From: Pedobacter roseus
Lineage (GTDB): Bacteria > Bacteroidota > Bacteroidia > Sphingobacteriales > Sphingobacteriaceae
Assembly (NCBI RefSeq): GCF_014395225.1
Contig: NZ_CP060723.1
Location: forward strand, 3,658,001 to 3,722,000
Reading direction: 5' to 3'
DNA length: 64,000 nucleotides
Shown: in pieces, positions 22,170 to 31,032 of the stretch
Position numbering within the stretch: the stretch's first letter is position 1
Layout: every line of letters begins with the position of its first letter
Position numbers and translations under genes: made by a program
The notes under the pieces: generated by a model
Told to the model about the DNA's origin: nothing
The model's input: the letters and a program-made list of their open reading frames with translations, nothing else
Database searches by the model: none

Positions 22170-24203
22170 ATGAAATACCAAAATTTGAAAAGATATTTTG
22201 CGGCACTGGGTATAGTCGCTGCTGGCTTTTCTGCAAATGCACAAACAAAAAAATTTATCGACCCTGCAAACATGGATTTATCCGTTAAGCCAGGCGATGA
22301 TTTCTACACCTACGCAAGTGGTACGTGGGTAAAAAACAATCCTGTTCCGGCTAAAGAAACACGCTGGGGTTCGTTTAACGAGCTTCGCGATTTTAATATC
22401 AATGCCGTAAAATCTTTGGTTGAGGATGCTGCTGCAGATAAATCTGCTCCTTCGGGTTCGGTAAAACGCAGGGTTGGCGATTTTTACACTGCGGCTATGG
22501 ATAGCGTAACCATCGAAAAATTAGGTTATACGCCTATAAAAGCTGATTTGGCGAAAGTGAAACAAATTAAAGATATTCCAGGTGTTTTAGATCAGGTGGC
22601 TTATATGAGAACCAATGGTTTAGGCGGTGGAATGTTTGGTTTAGGTGTTGGCCAGGATCGTAAAAATGTAAATAAATACATGGTTAATATTGGTCAGGGC
22701 GGCACAACCCTACCCGACCGTGATTATTACCTGAAAGATGATGCCCGTAGTGTTAAAATCCGCGAGGCATACAATACTTATATGGTTACCTTGTTTACCT
22801 TAACAGGAAGTTCTCCTGAAGAGGCCAAACAAAAAGCTGCAACAGTTTATAAAATTGAAAAACAGTTTGCAGAAGCGCAAATGAGCCGTTTAGAAATGCG
22901 TGATCCTTACGCGACCTATAACAAACTTACTGTTGCTGAGTTAAATAAAAAAACACCGGATATTAACTGGACAACCTATCTGCCTAAATTCAAAATCAAA
23001 AACCAGGATACGGTTTTGGTTTCTTCGCCTAAATTTATGGCTAGCTTAGATGGCATGTTGAAATCGGTTCCGGTTGAAGATTGGAAAACTTATTTGGAAT
23101 GGAACATTTTAAAAGGTTCGGCATCAAGCTTAAGTTCTCCTTTTGTTAAGGCAAGTTTTGCTTTTACACAAGCGCAAACTGGTCAAAAGGTACAAACTCC
23201 ACGCTGGCAACGCATGTCATCATTAACTGATGGCACCATTGGCGAATTATTGGGTCAGCTTTATGTAGCTAAGTATTTCAAACCTGAGGCTAAGGAGCGT
23301 ATGAACCAGATGATTGTGAACCTGCGTAAAGCTTTTGAAATCAGGATTAATGGTTTAGAATGGATGAGCCCTGAAACCAAACAAAAAGCATTGGCTAAAC
23401 TACATGCATTTACACCTAAAGTAGGTTATCCTGAAAAATGGAAAAACTATGATGGTTTAACGATCAATAAAGGCACTTACTTCCAAAACTTACGTAATGC
23501 AAGTGTTTGGGGTTATAACGAAATGGTTGATCAATTGGGTAAACCTGTTGACCGTAAACGTTTTGGTATGACGCCTCCAACCGTTAATGCATATTACAGC
23601 CCAACCTTGAACGAAATTGTTTTTCCTGCCGGAATTTTACAATTCCCTTTCTTTGATCCTAACGCTGATGATGCAGTTAATTATGGTGGTATTGGTGCCG
23701 TAATCGGTCACGAAATGAGCCATGGCTTTGATGATAGCGGAAGTCAGTACGATGCTGCAGGTAACTTAAAAAACTGGTGGACAGCGGAAGACAAAGCTAA
23801 ATTTGATGCTAAAACCAAAGCTTTAGGCGAGCAGTTTGATGGTTACACTGTATTAGACACTGTGCACGTAATTGGCAAATTAACCATGGGCGAAAACATA
23901 GGCGATTTAGGTGGTTTAAATGCTGCTTACACGGCTTTCAAAATGACTAAACAAGGTCAGAGCAATGAAAAAATTGACGGTTTTACACCTGACCAGCGTT
24001 TCTTTTTGGCCTGGGCACAGGTTTGGAGAGGCAATATTTTACCAGAAAGTGCTGCTCAGTTAATTAAAACCGATCCACACTCTCCAGGTCCGTACCGCAC
24101 TATTGGTGCTCCGGTTAACATGGATGCTTGGTATAATGCATTTGATGTTAAACCTGGCGATAAATTATATAAAAAACCAGAGGATAGGATTAGAATGTGG
24201 TAG
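22170..24203 (+). CDS. M13 family metallopeptidase (neprilysin/PepO-like)
   Basis: This is an exported zinc endopeptidase of 677 residues, with a signal peptide ending near FSANAQ. The zinc site is HEMSH at residues 514-518, and the third ligand Glu575 is in GENIGDLGG with Asp579. Other M13 hallmarks are NAYYSPTLNEIVFPAGILQ (substrate-binding NAY region), DPHSPGPYRTIGAPVN, and the C-terminal CxxW-like end replaced by PEDRIRMW. Oligopeptide degradation in the periplasm or at the surface is likely. It is a single gene followed by its own terminator. Confidence 0.94.
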   Translation: MKYQNLKRYFAALGIVAAGFSANAQTKKFIDPANMDLSVKPGDDFYTYASGTWVKNNPVPAKETRWGSFNELRDFNINAVKSLVEDAAADKSAPSGSVKRRVGDFYTAAMDSVTIEKLGYTPIKADLAKVKQIKDIPGVLDQVAYMRTNGLGGGMFGLGVGQDRKNVNKYMVNIGQGGTTLPDRDYYLKDDARSVKIREAYNTYMVTLFTLTGSSPEEAKQKAATVYKIEKQFAEAQMSRLEMRDPYATYNKLTVAELNKKTPDINWTTYLPKFKIKNQDTVLVSSPKFMASLDGMLKSVPVEDWKTYLEWNILKGSASSLSSPFVKASFAFTQAQTGQKVQTPRWQRMSSLTDGTIGELLGQLYVAKYFKPEAKERMNQMIVNLRKAFEIRINGLEWMSPETKQKALAKLHAFTPKVGYPEKWKNYDGLTINKGTYFQNLRNASVWGYNEMVDQLGKPVDRKRFGMTPPTVNAYYSPTLNEIVFPAGILQFPFFDPNADDAVNYGGIGAVIGHEMSHGFDDSGSQYDAAGNLKNWWTAEDKAKFDAKTKALGEQFDGYTVLDTVHVIGKLTMGENIGDLGGLNAAYTAFKMTKQGQSNEKIDGFTPDQRFFLAWAQVWRGNILPESAAQLIKTDPHSPGPYRTIGAPVNMDAWYNAFDVKPGDKLYKKPEDRIRMW

Positions 24204-24300
24204 TTTTGAGGTTGAAGGTTAAAAGGTGGAGGGTGTAAGGCTTAAGGTTTTCTCCCCTAAACTTAAAATTTAATTATATATATCATCCCTATATTGCAAG

Positions 24301-24331
24301 CGTCCCGATCATTTTCGGGACGTTTTGTTTT
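24301..24331 (+). terminator. Rho-independent terminator of the M13 peptidase gene
   Basis: CGTCCCGA (24301-24308) pairs with TCGGGACG (24315-24322), loop TCATTT, followed by TTTTGTTTT. Confidence 0.8.
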
Positions 24332-24410
24332 ATAAGGGGAAGATGGTAACAACCTCCTGCACGATGCCCCTTGGTTTGTATCCCCACGAACAAAAAATTA
24401 ACCCTACTCC

Positions 24411-24443
24411 TTTCGACAATTCTTAATTATCATTCTATCTTTG
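24411..24443 (+). promoter_or_regulatory. Putative promoter of the DUF2625 gene
   Basis: TATCTTTG (24436-24443) matches the Bacteroidota -7 consensus TAnnTTTG. A TTTC near 24411 lies about 21 nt upstream as a weak -33 element. The predicted transcript starts after the TTG at 24441, which argues for the ATG at 24465 as the true start. Confidence 0.55.
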
Positions 24444-24464
24444 AAAAAACATAAGTATCCTTCA

Positions 24465-25244
24465 ATGAAAAGCACAATCAAATCTCTCTTTATCCTCGGT
24501 TTAACTTTATTTTCTTTCACAGGTTTTGCTCAGGAGAATAAATTGATCAGTATTGAAAAATTAATCAATAAAACAGATCCTGCGTGGCCACTGGTAAAAA
24601 AATGGATCGATTCTGCCAAAAATAAGGTTGAAGTATTGCCAGTTGATTCAGCGAAGGCAAAAGAGGTTTTATATAACGCACAAATGACTACTTATGCCAC
24701 ATTGGGATCGGTAATTTACAATACGGGGGGTATTTTGGTCGATGATGGCTGGATCAGGATTTTAGGCTCGGGTAGCGAAAAACTTAACCGTAACATTGCC
24801 GAATGGAACAAAGGAAAAACGCTTGAGGAATATGGCGATAATATGCCCTACCTTTTAATTGCCGATGATGCTATTGGCGGTTTCTTTGCCATTAATTATG
24901 GCGGTTTAGGCAAAGACATCAAAAATGTATATTATCTTGAACCGAACAGTTTAACCTGGCAGCCATTAGGTGCTGGTTATGGCGAATTTCTTGTTTTCTG
25001 TTTCGATAGCGACCTTTCCAAATTTTACAAAGGCCTGCGCTGGAGTTCATGGAATCAGTTTATCGGTAATTTAGACGGAAGCAAAACTTATAGTTTCCGT
25101 CCGTATTTGTGGCAGGAAGGTACTGATATTGAAAAATGCACCCGAAAACTGGTAGGCGTTGAAGATATGTACAAATTCAACATCATGAAATCGAAAGAGT
25201 TTAAGAATGAGGAAGAAATGAAAAAGCAAGCGCCGAAACAATAA
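24465..25244 (+). CDS. DUF2625 family exported protein
   Basis: The protein has 259 residues from ATG 24465. A signal peptide (MKSTIKSLFILGLTLFSFTG to FAQ) is present. Conserved-looking blocks are DPAWPLVKKWIDSAKNKVEV, GILVDDGWIRILGSG, PYLLIADDAIGGFFAINYGG and LTWQPLGAGYGEFLVFCF, which I recognise as DUF2625. No enzymatic role is established. An upstream TTG start would place the first codons within the -7 promoter element. The DinB-like gene follows after 5 nt, so the two are probably co-transcribed. Confidence 0.85.
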   Translation: MKSTIKSLFILGLTLFSFTGFAQENKLISIEKLINKTDPAWPLVKKWIDSAKNKVEVLPVDSAKAKEVLYNAQMTTYATLGSVIYNTGGILVDDGWIRILGSGSEKLNRNIAEWNKGKTLEEYGDNMPYLLIADDAIGGFFAINYGGLGKDIKNVYYLEPNSLTWQPLGAGYGEFLVFCFDSDLSKFYKGLRWSSWNQFIGNLDGSKTYSFRPYLWQEGTDIEKCTRKLVGVEDMYKFNIMKSKEFKNEEEMKKQAPKQ

Positions 25245-25249
25245 CTCCA

Positions 25250-25714
25250 ATGCCTGATACATTAGCCACCATTACGCAGATAAAAAAGACCAGAACGTTT
25301 ATTATAGAACTTGTAAAAGACTTAAGTACTGAACAGTTAAATAAAATCCCAGCGGGCTTTAACAATAACATCATTTGGAATATTGCACACCTTACTGCAA
25401 CCCAGCAAAACCTTTGTTATGTAAGATCGGGTTTAACGGTAACTGTTGAAGAAAAATATTTCGCTCCATTTTTAAGCGGAACAAAGCCAGATCATTTTAT
25501 CGAAAAAGAAGAAATTGATTCAATCTTCGACGTACTTTTAAATAGTATCGACCGTTTGGCAACAGATTATACAAATGGGATTTTTGTAACCTTCGATCAC
25601 TGGGATAAACGTTACGGTATGAAACTAAACACGATAGAAGATGCCATAAATTTTATTCCCTTCCATGAAGGTATGCACATCGGTTATATCATGGCATTGA
25701 AGAAACTGGTATAG
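25250..25714 (+). CDS. DinB family protein
   Basis: The protein has 154 residues. This four-helix bundle family (DinB/YfiT) has a metal site made of histidines. NIAHLTATQQNL (about residue 45) gives the first His, and FHEGMHIGYIMALKK near the C-terminus gives the other two. Some members are thiol-dependent S-transferases (for example with bacillithiol); many are uncharacterised. It is the second gene of a likely two-gene transcript with the DUF2625 gene. Confidence 0.88.
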   Translation: MPDTLATITQIKKTRTFIIELVKDLSTEQLNKIPAGFNNNIIWNIAHLTATQQNLCYVRSGLTVTVEEKYFAPFLSGTKPDHFIEKEEIDSIFDVLLNSIDRLATDYTNGIFVTFDHWDKRYGMKLNTIEDAINFIPFHEGMHIGYIMALKKLV

Positions 25715-25725
25715 ATCTGAAAAAC

Positions 25726-26064
25726 TTAAGCGTATTTTGCCTGTGTTTTTTTAGGGAGTTTAGCCAAAACCATCGCCCTCGAATCAGCCACTCTGCTTTT
25801 AAGCTCCTTATCATTTAAAACCTCTAAATTTTCTATCTGGATCCATTGTCTTTTGGCCAGATGGTAAGCCTGCGCAATGCCATCCCTCGCTGCCAGCTCC
25901 TCAAAGTCATCAGGATTACATTTGATCGAAAAACGGTTACCTTCATCAATAGCAATAATGACATAGATCTTTTCCTCTATCATAAAACATAAATGTTCCC
26001 ATTTCATCCCTTCTGTGGTGCCGGGCAAACTCAAACAATATTCTCTGAAAGATTCGATATCCAT
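25726..26064 (-). CDS. MmcQ/YjbR family DNA-binding protein
   Basis: The protein has 112 residues, the usual size. It opens with MDIESFREYCLSLPGTTEGM and has KIYVIIAIDEGNRFSIKCNP, then GIAQAYHLAKRQWIQIENLE, all typical of the CyaY-like fold of this family. A double-stranded DNA-binding role has been proposed from structure only. It is convergent with the DinB gene, with an 11-bp gap, and monocistronic. The spacer upstream (26090-26185) is word-like repetition. Confidence 0.9.
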   Translation of the reverse strand: MDIESFREYCLSLPGTTEGMKWEHLCFMIEEKIYVIIAIDEGNRFSIKCNPDDFEELAARDGIAQAYHLAKRQWIQIENLEVLNDKELKSRVADSRAMVLAKLPKKTQAKYA

Positions 26065-26292
26065 ATTTAGGTTTTAGGTAAGATCAAAGCTAGTAACAAA
26101 AAATTAAAGGTGAAAGCGGAAAGACTAAAGACAGAAGTAGCAAGATAAAAGTATCAAGACAGAAGTATAAAGACAAATTTGATCTTTAAATGATTAAATC
26201 CAGGAACCGCAAATTGATCTTAAAAATATTAAAATCAAATAAATCCTGTTCCTATGATCCTGGAAATCCAAAAAACCTATCAATCCTGTTCC

Positions 26293-26300
26293 TATATTTG
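26293..26300 (+). promoter_or_regulatory. Putative -7 promoter box for mnmD
   Basis: TATATTTG fits TAnnTTTG exactly and stands 35 nt upstream of the ATG. No convincing -33 element is seen. The direct repeat AATCCTGTTCCTAT occurs twice (about 26241 and 26282) around it. Confidence 0.4.
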
Positions 26301-26335
26301 CACCATTACCTTTAAAAATAAATAAATCATAGCCC

Positions 26336-27001
26336 ATGAATATTATCACCCCTACTGCCGATGGTTCTAATACACTTTATAACGAAACCATAGGCGAACA
26401 TTATCATAGTAAACATGGCGCCCTGCAAGAAAGCAAACATGTATTTATTGATGCAGGTTTAAAATTCGCTTCCGCTAAACAAGCTGAAATTTCCATTTTA
26501 GAAGTGGGTTTTGGAACCGGACTGAACTTTATTTTAAGCTTCGAATATTGTGAAGCGAACAAGATTAACCTTAATTATACCAGTATAGAGGCCTTTCCGC
26601 TAACGAGCGAGGTCATCGAACAAACAGCTTATTCTGCTTATGTTCCTGAAAGTATTTGGTTTGATTTTATTAATAATTACCCCAATGCATTAACAGTACC
26701 TCAAAAACTCACACCGCTCAGCACTTTGGAAATTCCGCATACAACCCTGGCCGAATACGAAACCGACCAAAAGTTTGATATCATTTATTATGATGCTTTC
26801 TCTATTCAGCACCAACCCGAAATGTGGAGCGACGAAATTATAGCCCACGCCTGCAGTTTCTTAAAACCGGGTGGCACTTTTGTAACCTACGCCATTACCG
26901 GAAAATTGAAAAGAGCAGTGAAAGCCTGCGGATTTACCATCGAAAAACTACCGGGTGCACCAGGGAAAAGAGAAATGCTGAGAGCGGTTAAAGGAATGTA
27001 A
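26336..27001 (+). CDS. mnmD: tRNA 5-methylaminomethyl-2-thiouridine methyltransferase (MnmD)
   Basis: The 221-residue SAM enzyme is equivalent to the MnmC2-type methyltransferase half of E. coli MnmC, without the FAD oxidase domain. It acts on the wobble uridine of several tRNAs. SAM motif: SILEVGFGTGLNFILSFEYC (about residues 53-72). The family signature near the active site is YYDAFSIQHQPEMWSDEII, comparable to F-x-DAFSPxKxPELW. The C-terminal ITGKLKRAVKACGF and PGAPGKREMLRA match the conserved ending. The free-standing form is common in Bacteroidota. Confidence 0.92.
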   Translation: MNIITPTADGSNTLYNETIGEHYHSKHGALQESKHVFIDAGLKFASAKQAEISILEVGFGTGLNFILSFEYCEANKINLNYTSIEAFPLTSEVIEQTAYSAYVPESIWFDFINNYPNALTVPQKLTPLSTLEIPHTTLAEYETDQKFDIIYYDAFSIQHQPEMWSDEIIAHACSFLKPGGTFVTYAITGKLKRAVKACGFTIEKLPGAPGKREMLRAVKGM

Positions 27002-27232
27002 AGGACGTAAAATGTAAGATGGATGATGGGGTAAAGTCCGATGTAGGGAGTCCGAAAGTCCGAAGATAAAATTTCAAAAGAATAGTCTCCCAACTTTTTT
27101 CCCTCTTCCCGTTCACCTTTGTGTTTTCGTGCCTTTGCGGTTAAAAACATAGATATCATTTTGACATAATTCAGACTGCGGTAAAAAACCACAGCCTATA
27201 TAATTTGTTAGCATAACATCAACATTCATATT

Positions 27233-28180
27233 ATGGAAAAAAGAACCTTAGGAAAAACCGATTTAAATATTGCACCCATTGTATTTGGAGGAAATGTTTT
27301 TGGCTGGACAATCGACGAGCAAAAATCATTTAAAATATTAGACCAATTTATAGAAAGCGGATTTAATTTTATCGATACCGCCGATGTATATTCTCGCTGG
27401 GTGCCGGGAAATAAAGGTGGCGAATCGGAAACGATCATCGGCAACTGGCTCAAAAAACAGAACAAACGTCACGATATTATTATCGCCACAAAGGTTGGGT
27501 CAGATATGGGCCAGGGGAAATCGTTGAAAAAAGATTACATCATTAATGAAGTGGAACATTCTTTATCCCGTTTACAAACCGATTATATTGACCTTTATTT
27601 TTCTCACTTTGATGACGAAAGCACTCCGGTTGAAGAAACTTTAGGTGCTTATGAAACACTGATTAAAGCCGGAAAAGTACGCTGGATTGGTGCTTCAAAT
27701 TTTTCTGCTGATCGGTTAAAAGAATCGCTGCTCGCTTCAAGCGAGCATAGCCTTCCACGTTATGAGGTTTACCAACCTGGCTACAACCTTTACGATAGAG
27801 AAGAATTTGAACAGGAACATGAAAAAATCTGTTTAGAACATGGCCTGGGTGTAGTTACGTATTATTCTTTAGCCAGTGGTTTTTTAACGGGAAAATACCG
27901 CGGCGAAGATGATTTAAAGAAAAGTCAAAGGGGCGGTGGCGTTAAAAAATTTATGAACGACCGTGGCTTTAGGATTTTAGACGCGCTGGATCAGGTTGCA
28001 GACAAACACCATGTTGAACCGGCTTCTGTAGCGTTGGCCTGGTTAATTTATCACCCCTCGATTACGGCCCCAATTGCCAGTGTTACCGATCTAAGTCAGC
28101 TAAAATCTTTCACCGATGCGGCTAACCTGAAATTATCACCTGAAGATATTTCACTTTTAGACCAGGCGAGTAGATATTAA
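27233..28180 (+). CDS. Aldo/keto reductase
   Basis: This is an NADPH-dependent (beta/alpha)8 barrel oxidoreductase of 315 residues. The catalytic tetrad is visible: Asp48 and Tyr53 in FIDTADVYSRW, Lys87 in IIATKVG, His125 in LYFSHFDD. The C-terminal part has SVALAWLIYHPSITAPIASV, the cofactor phosphate-site strand. It resembles the YajO/Gpr-type group that reduces small aldehydes. Substrate is unknown. It is a single gene with its own terminator. Confidence 0.93.
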   Translation: MEKRTLGKTDLNIAPIVFGGNVFGWTIDEQKSFKILDQFIESGFNFIDTADVYSRWVPGNKGGESETIIGNWLKKQNKRHDIIIATKVGSDMGQGKSLKKDYIINEVEHSLSRLQTDYIDLYFSHFDDESTPVEETLGAYETLIKAGKVRWIGASNFSADRLKESLLASSEHSLPRYEVYQPGYNLYDREEFEQEHEKICLEHGLGVVTYYSLASGFLTGKYRGEDDLKKSQRGGGVKKFMNDRGFRILDALDQVADKHHVEPASVALAWLIYHPSITAPIASVTDLSQLKSFTDAANLKLSPEDISLLDQASRY

Positions 28181-28200
28181 AAAATAATCTCTTATATTTA

Positions 28201-28240
28201 AATGCCCGAATAATCAAACAATTACTCGGGCATTTTGTAT
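28201..28240 (+). terminator. Terminator of the aldo/keto reductase gene
   Basis: AATGCCCGA (28201-28209) pairs with TCGGGCATT (28226-28234) and is followed by TTGTATT. It separates this gene from the AI-2E operon starting at 28261. Confidence 0.75.
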
Positions 28241-28260
28241 TAAACAGGATTTTAAAATAT

Positions 28261-29370
28261 ATGAAAGAAAAACTATCATTTCTACCCAAACTGGCTTTGG
28301 TCCTTTTCTGTTTAATCAGTTTAACATACATCGCCATTTTAGGCCAATCTTTGTTGGCGCCCTTGCTTTTCTCTTTTTTAATGGCGATCTTATTACTGCC
28401 AGTAGGTAATTTTTTAGAACACAAGCTAAAATTTAAGAGGAGTTTATCAACCCTGGTTTCAGTAATTTTGATGATCGCCGTAATTGGTGGCATTATTTAC
28501 TTTTTTGGCAATCAGCTGAGTGATTTATGGGCAGACTGGCCGTTATTAAAAGAAAAAGCCAATGTTTCATACCACGAACTGCAGAAATGGATTTCGCATA
28601 CTTTTGGCGTAAACTCTCAGAAACAACTCGATTATTTAAATGATAGTACAGAAAAGGCACTGGCAACCAGCGCTGCAATTGTAGCCACAACTTTGGCTAC
28701 CCTATCTTCTACCCTATTATTTTTAGGTTTTACACTATTGTTTACTTTCTTCATTTTAAATTACCGCAGGGTTTTATTTACCTTTTTAACTTCCGTTTTT
28801 AGAGAAGAACATAAAGAAAAAGTAACCGAAATTGTAAGTCAGATTCAATATATCATCAAGAAATACATCATCGGTTTGTTCTTACAAATGTTGATTGTTA
28901 CCGTATTAATGATTACCGTACTCAGTTTGTTAGGCGTTAAATATGCCGTTTTACTGGGTTTGGTAGCCGGCATTTTTAATGTGGTGCCTTACCTCGGTAT
29001 ATTCTTTGCATTGCTGGTAAGCTGTTTAATTACATTCGCAACAGCTGGTGCAGGTAAAGTATTATTGGTTTTAATCGCTTTTGTAGGCGTACATGCCATA
29101 GATGGAAATGTTTTAATGCCATTGGTGGTTGGTTCGAAAGTAAAAATCAATGCCTTGTTTGCATTTATCGGTATTGTGGTTGGCGAAATGATCTGGGGCA
29201 TCTCCGGTATGTTTTTATGTATCCCTTATCTGGCCATGCTAAAAATCATATTCGACCGGGTAGATAACCTCAAACCCTGGGGTATTTTAATGGGCGAGGA
29301 ACATAAACCCGACAAAAAGAAACGTGTTTACCGGATCACTAAAAAGATTAAATTAGAGGAAAAAGATTAA
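28261..29370 (+). CDS. AI-2E family transporter (UPF0118)
   Basis: The 369-residue integral membrane protein has about eight segments. The first pair is near residues 8-45 and the next at 60-80. A long soluble part (about 85-145) follows, then the C-terminal set. The signature GVKYAVLLGLVAGIFNVVPYLG, then GNVLMPLVVGSKVKINALFAFIGIVVG, is typical of the family. Members have been tied to autoinducer-2 export and to Na+/H+ antiport; the substrate here is unknown. It is the first of a run of genes with gaps of 1-18 nt that ends with mazG. Confidence 0.92.
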   Translation: MKEKLSFLPKLALVLFCLISLTYIAILGQSLLAPLLFSFLMAILLLPVGNFLEHKLKFKRSLSTLVSVILMIAVIGGIIYFFGNQLSDLWADWPLLKEKANVSYHELQKWISHTFGVNSQKQLDYLNDSTEKALATSAAIVATTLATLSSTLLFLGFTLLFTFFILNYRRVLFTFLTSVFREEHKEKVTEIVSQIQYIIKKYIIGLFLQMLIVTVLMITVLSLLGVKYAVLLGLVAGIFNVVPYLGIFFALLVSCLITFATAGAGKVLLVLIAFVGVHAIDGNVLMPLVVGSKVKINALFAFIGIVVGEMIWGISGMFLCIPYLAMLKIIFDRVDNLKPWGILMGEEHKPDKKKRVYRITKKIKLEEKD

Positions 29371-29371
29371 A

Positions 29372-29668
29372 ATGGCCGAAAACAGATCGCCACATATTTT
29401 AAGCACCTCGGCTAATCTCTTAGGAATTTGCTTCATTGTACTTACCTCTTTAAAAAAACTGGCACTTACTGATGGTTCGCTGATTGATGAGTTTGCGGTA
29501 GCAGCCGTGATGTTTTTTATGACTAGTTGCATCTTATCTTTCACCGCCATGCGAAGAGTTAAAACTTCCAGTCAGAGGTTAGAAAAAGTTGCAGATTTCA
29601 TCTTTTTATCCGGCCTGGTCATTTTATTTGTTGCAACCATATTAATTGCATTTAACCTCATAAAATAA
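29372..29668 (+). CDS. Small membrane protein, unknown family
   Basis: This 98-residue protein has three likely membrane segments at about 14-28, 42-60 and 76-95. A basic loop (MRRVKTSSQRLEK) lies between the second and third. It starts one base after the stop of the AI-2E gene, so translation is probably coupled. I do not recognise the family; the position suggests an accessory membrane protein in the operon. Confidence 0.78.
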   Translation: MAENRSPHILSTSANLLGICFIVLTSLKKLALTDGSLIDEFAVAAVMFFMTSCILSFTAMRRVKTSSQRLEKVADFIFLSGLVILFVATILIAFNLIK

Positions 29669-29682
29669 GGTAACTATTATTC

Positions 29683-30132
29683 ATGAAACCTTTATTTGTA
29701 CTCATCATTGTATATGTTGCACTTTTAGCATTTGGCGGTCACACTACGTTTGATAAAGGAAATATTTTTGCCGGCAATATTGCCATGGGTGTGATGTTAC
29801 TTTTTACTGCTATCGGGCATTTTAAGTTTAAAACCAGCATGGCGGCCATGATTCCATTATTTATCCCTAAAAAGGTAGAAATTGTGCTTTTTACCGGAGT
29901 ATTAGAAATTTTATTTGCCGTAGGTTTAACGGTAGACAGTACCCGGTATTACACAGGAATTGCGTTGATTATTTTTTACATTGCCATTTTACCTGCCAAT
30001 ATTTATGCGGCAAAACACCGTATTAATTACGAAAATCTGTATAAACCCGGCCCTGGACCAAAATATTTATGGTTTAGGATACCTTTTCAGCTTTTCTTAA
30101 TCGGCTGGGTTTGGTATTTTAGCATCCGATAA
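29683..30132 (+). CDS. DoxX-like membrane protein
   Basis: The protein has 149 residues with four hydrophobic segments. The blocks GNIAMGVMLLFTAIGHFKFK, MIPLFIPKKVEIVLFTGVLE and YYTGIALIIFYIAILPANIY are typical of DoxX-like small membrane proteins. The C-terminus has RIPFQLFLIGWVWYFS. Function is not established for the family. It lies 14 nt after the preceding gene and 18 nt before mazG, probably one transcript. Confidence 0.85.
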   Translation: MKPLFVLIIVYVALLAFGGHTTFDKGNIFAGNIAMGVMLLFTAIGHFKFKTSMAAMIPLFIPKKVEIVLFTGVLEILFAVGLTVDSTRYYTGIALIIFYIAILPANIYAAKHRINYENLYKPGPGPKYLWFRIPFQLFLIGWVWYFSIR

Positions 30133-30150
30133 TTACCTTAATAACAAGAC

Positions 30151-30957
30151 ATGCCAAACAACCCGATTCCTGCCACTGCAAATAATCCTGCTGATGCTTT
30201 TACACGCTTACTTACCGTTTTAGATACTTTGCGCACGCAATGCCCCTGGGATAAAAAACAAACCATGGAAACCCTGCGCCATTTAACGATAGAAGAAACT
30301 TATGAGCTGAGCGATGCCATTTTGGAGGGCGATTTAGATGAAATTAAAAAGGAACTAGGCGACGTGATGATGCATCTGGCTTTTTATTCTAGAATTGCCT
30401 CCGAAACCAACGATTTTAACATTACCGATGTGTTAAATGGGGTTTGCGATAAACTGGTTAACCGTCACCCACATATTTATGGTGATGTTGAAGTACAAAA
30501 CGAGGAAGATGTAAAACGCAACTGGGAGCAGATTAAACTAAAAGAAGGCAATAAATCTGTATTGGCTGGTGTTCCATCTTCGCTACCCGCGCTGGTTAAA
30601 GCCGCACGCATACAGGAAAAAGCCCGTGGAGTAGGCTTCGATTGGGAAGATAAAAACCAGGTTTGGGAAAAAGTAGAAGAAGAACTACAGGAATTTAAAG
30701 CCGAATTTAATGTTGCAGATAATACGGCAATTGATATAGAAAAGGCTGAATCAGAATTTGGTGATGTACTTTTTTCGCTGATTAATTATGCGCGTTTCAT
30801 TAATATTAATCCTGAGAACGCTTTAGAAAAAACCAACAAGAAGTTTATCAAACGTTTCCAATACCTCGAAACCAAAGCGAAAGAAAATGGTAAAGCCCTT
30901 GCAGATATGACACTTACTGAAATGGATGTATATTGGAATGAGGCAAAAAAGTTATAG
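30151..30957 (+). CDS. mazG: Nucleoside triphosphate pyrophosphohydrolase MazG
   Basis: MazG removes pyrophosphate from (d)NTPs, including damaged nucleotides. The 268-residue length is that of the two-domain form. Metal-binding EExxE-type motifs are seen in the first domain (IEETYELSDAILEGD, then IKKELGDVMMHL) and again in the second (VEEELQEFKAEF, then ESEFGDVLFSLINYAR). Its N-terminus has RTQCPWDKKQTMETLRH, the family signature. It is the last gene of the run that begins at 28261. Confidence 0.95.
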   Translation: MPNNPIPATANNPADAFTRLLTVLDTLRTQCPWDKKQTMETLRHLTIEETYELSDAILEGDLDEIKKELGDVMMHLAFYSRIASETNDFNITDVLNGVCDKLVNRHPHIYGDVEVQNEEDVKRNWEQIKLKEGNKSVLAGVPSSLPALVKAARIQEKARGVGFDWEDKNQVWEKVEEELQEFKAEFNVADNTAIDIEKAESEFGDVLFSLINYARFININPENALEKTNKKFIKRFQYLETKAKENGKALADMTLTEMDVYWNEAKKL

Positions 30958-30972
30958 CTAAAAGGAGTAAAA

Positions 30973-31030
30973 TCGCAAAATTTATATTAGATTTGCGATT
31001 ACATTCGCAAAATTTATATTAAATTTGCGA
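30973..31030. promoter_or_regulatory. Two tandem 26-bp palindromes upstream of the AAA_14 gene
   Basis: Each unit has TCGCAAA and TTTGCGA ends around an AT-rich centre (30973-30998 and 31005-31030). The copies differ at one base and repeat with a 32-bp period. The second ends 2 bp before the ATG at 31033. Such paired dyads fit an operator for an autoregulated or otherwise repressed gene, or a binding site used by the product. Confidence 0.7.
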
Positions 31031-31032
31031 AT

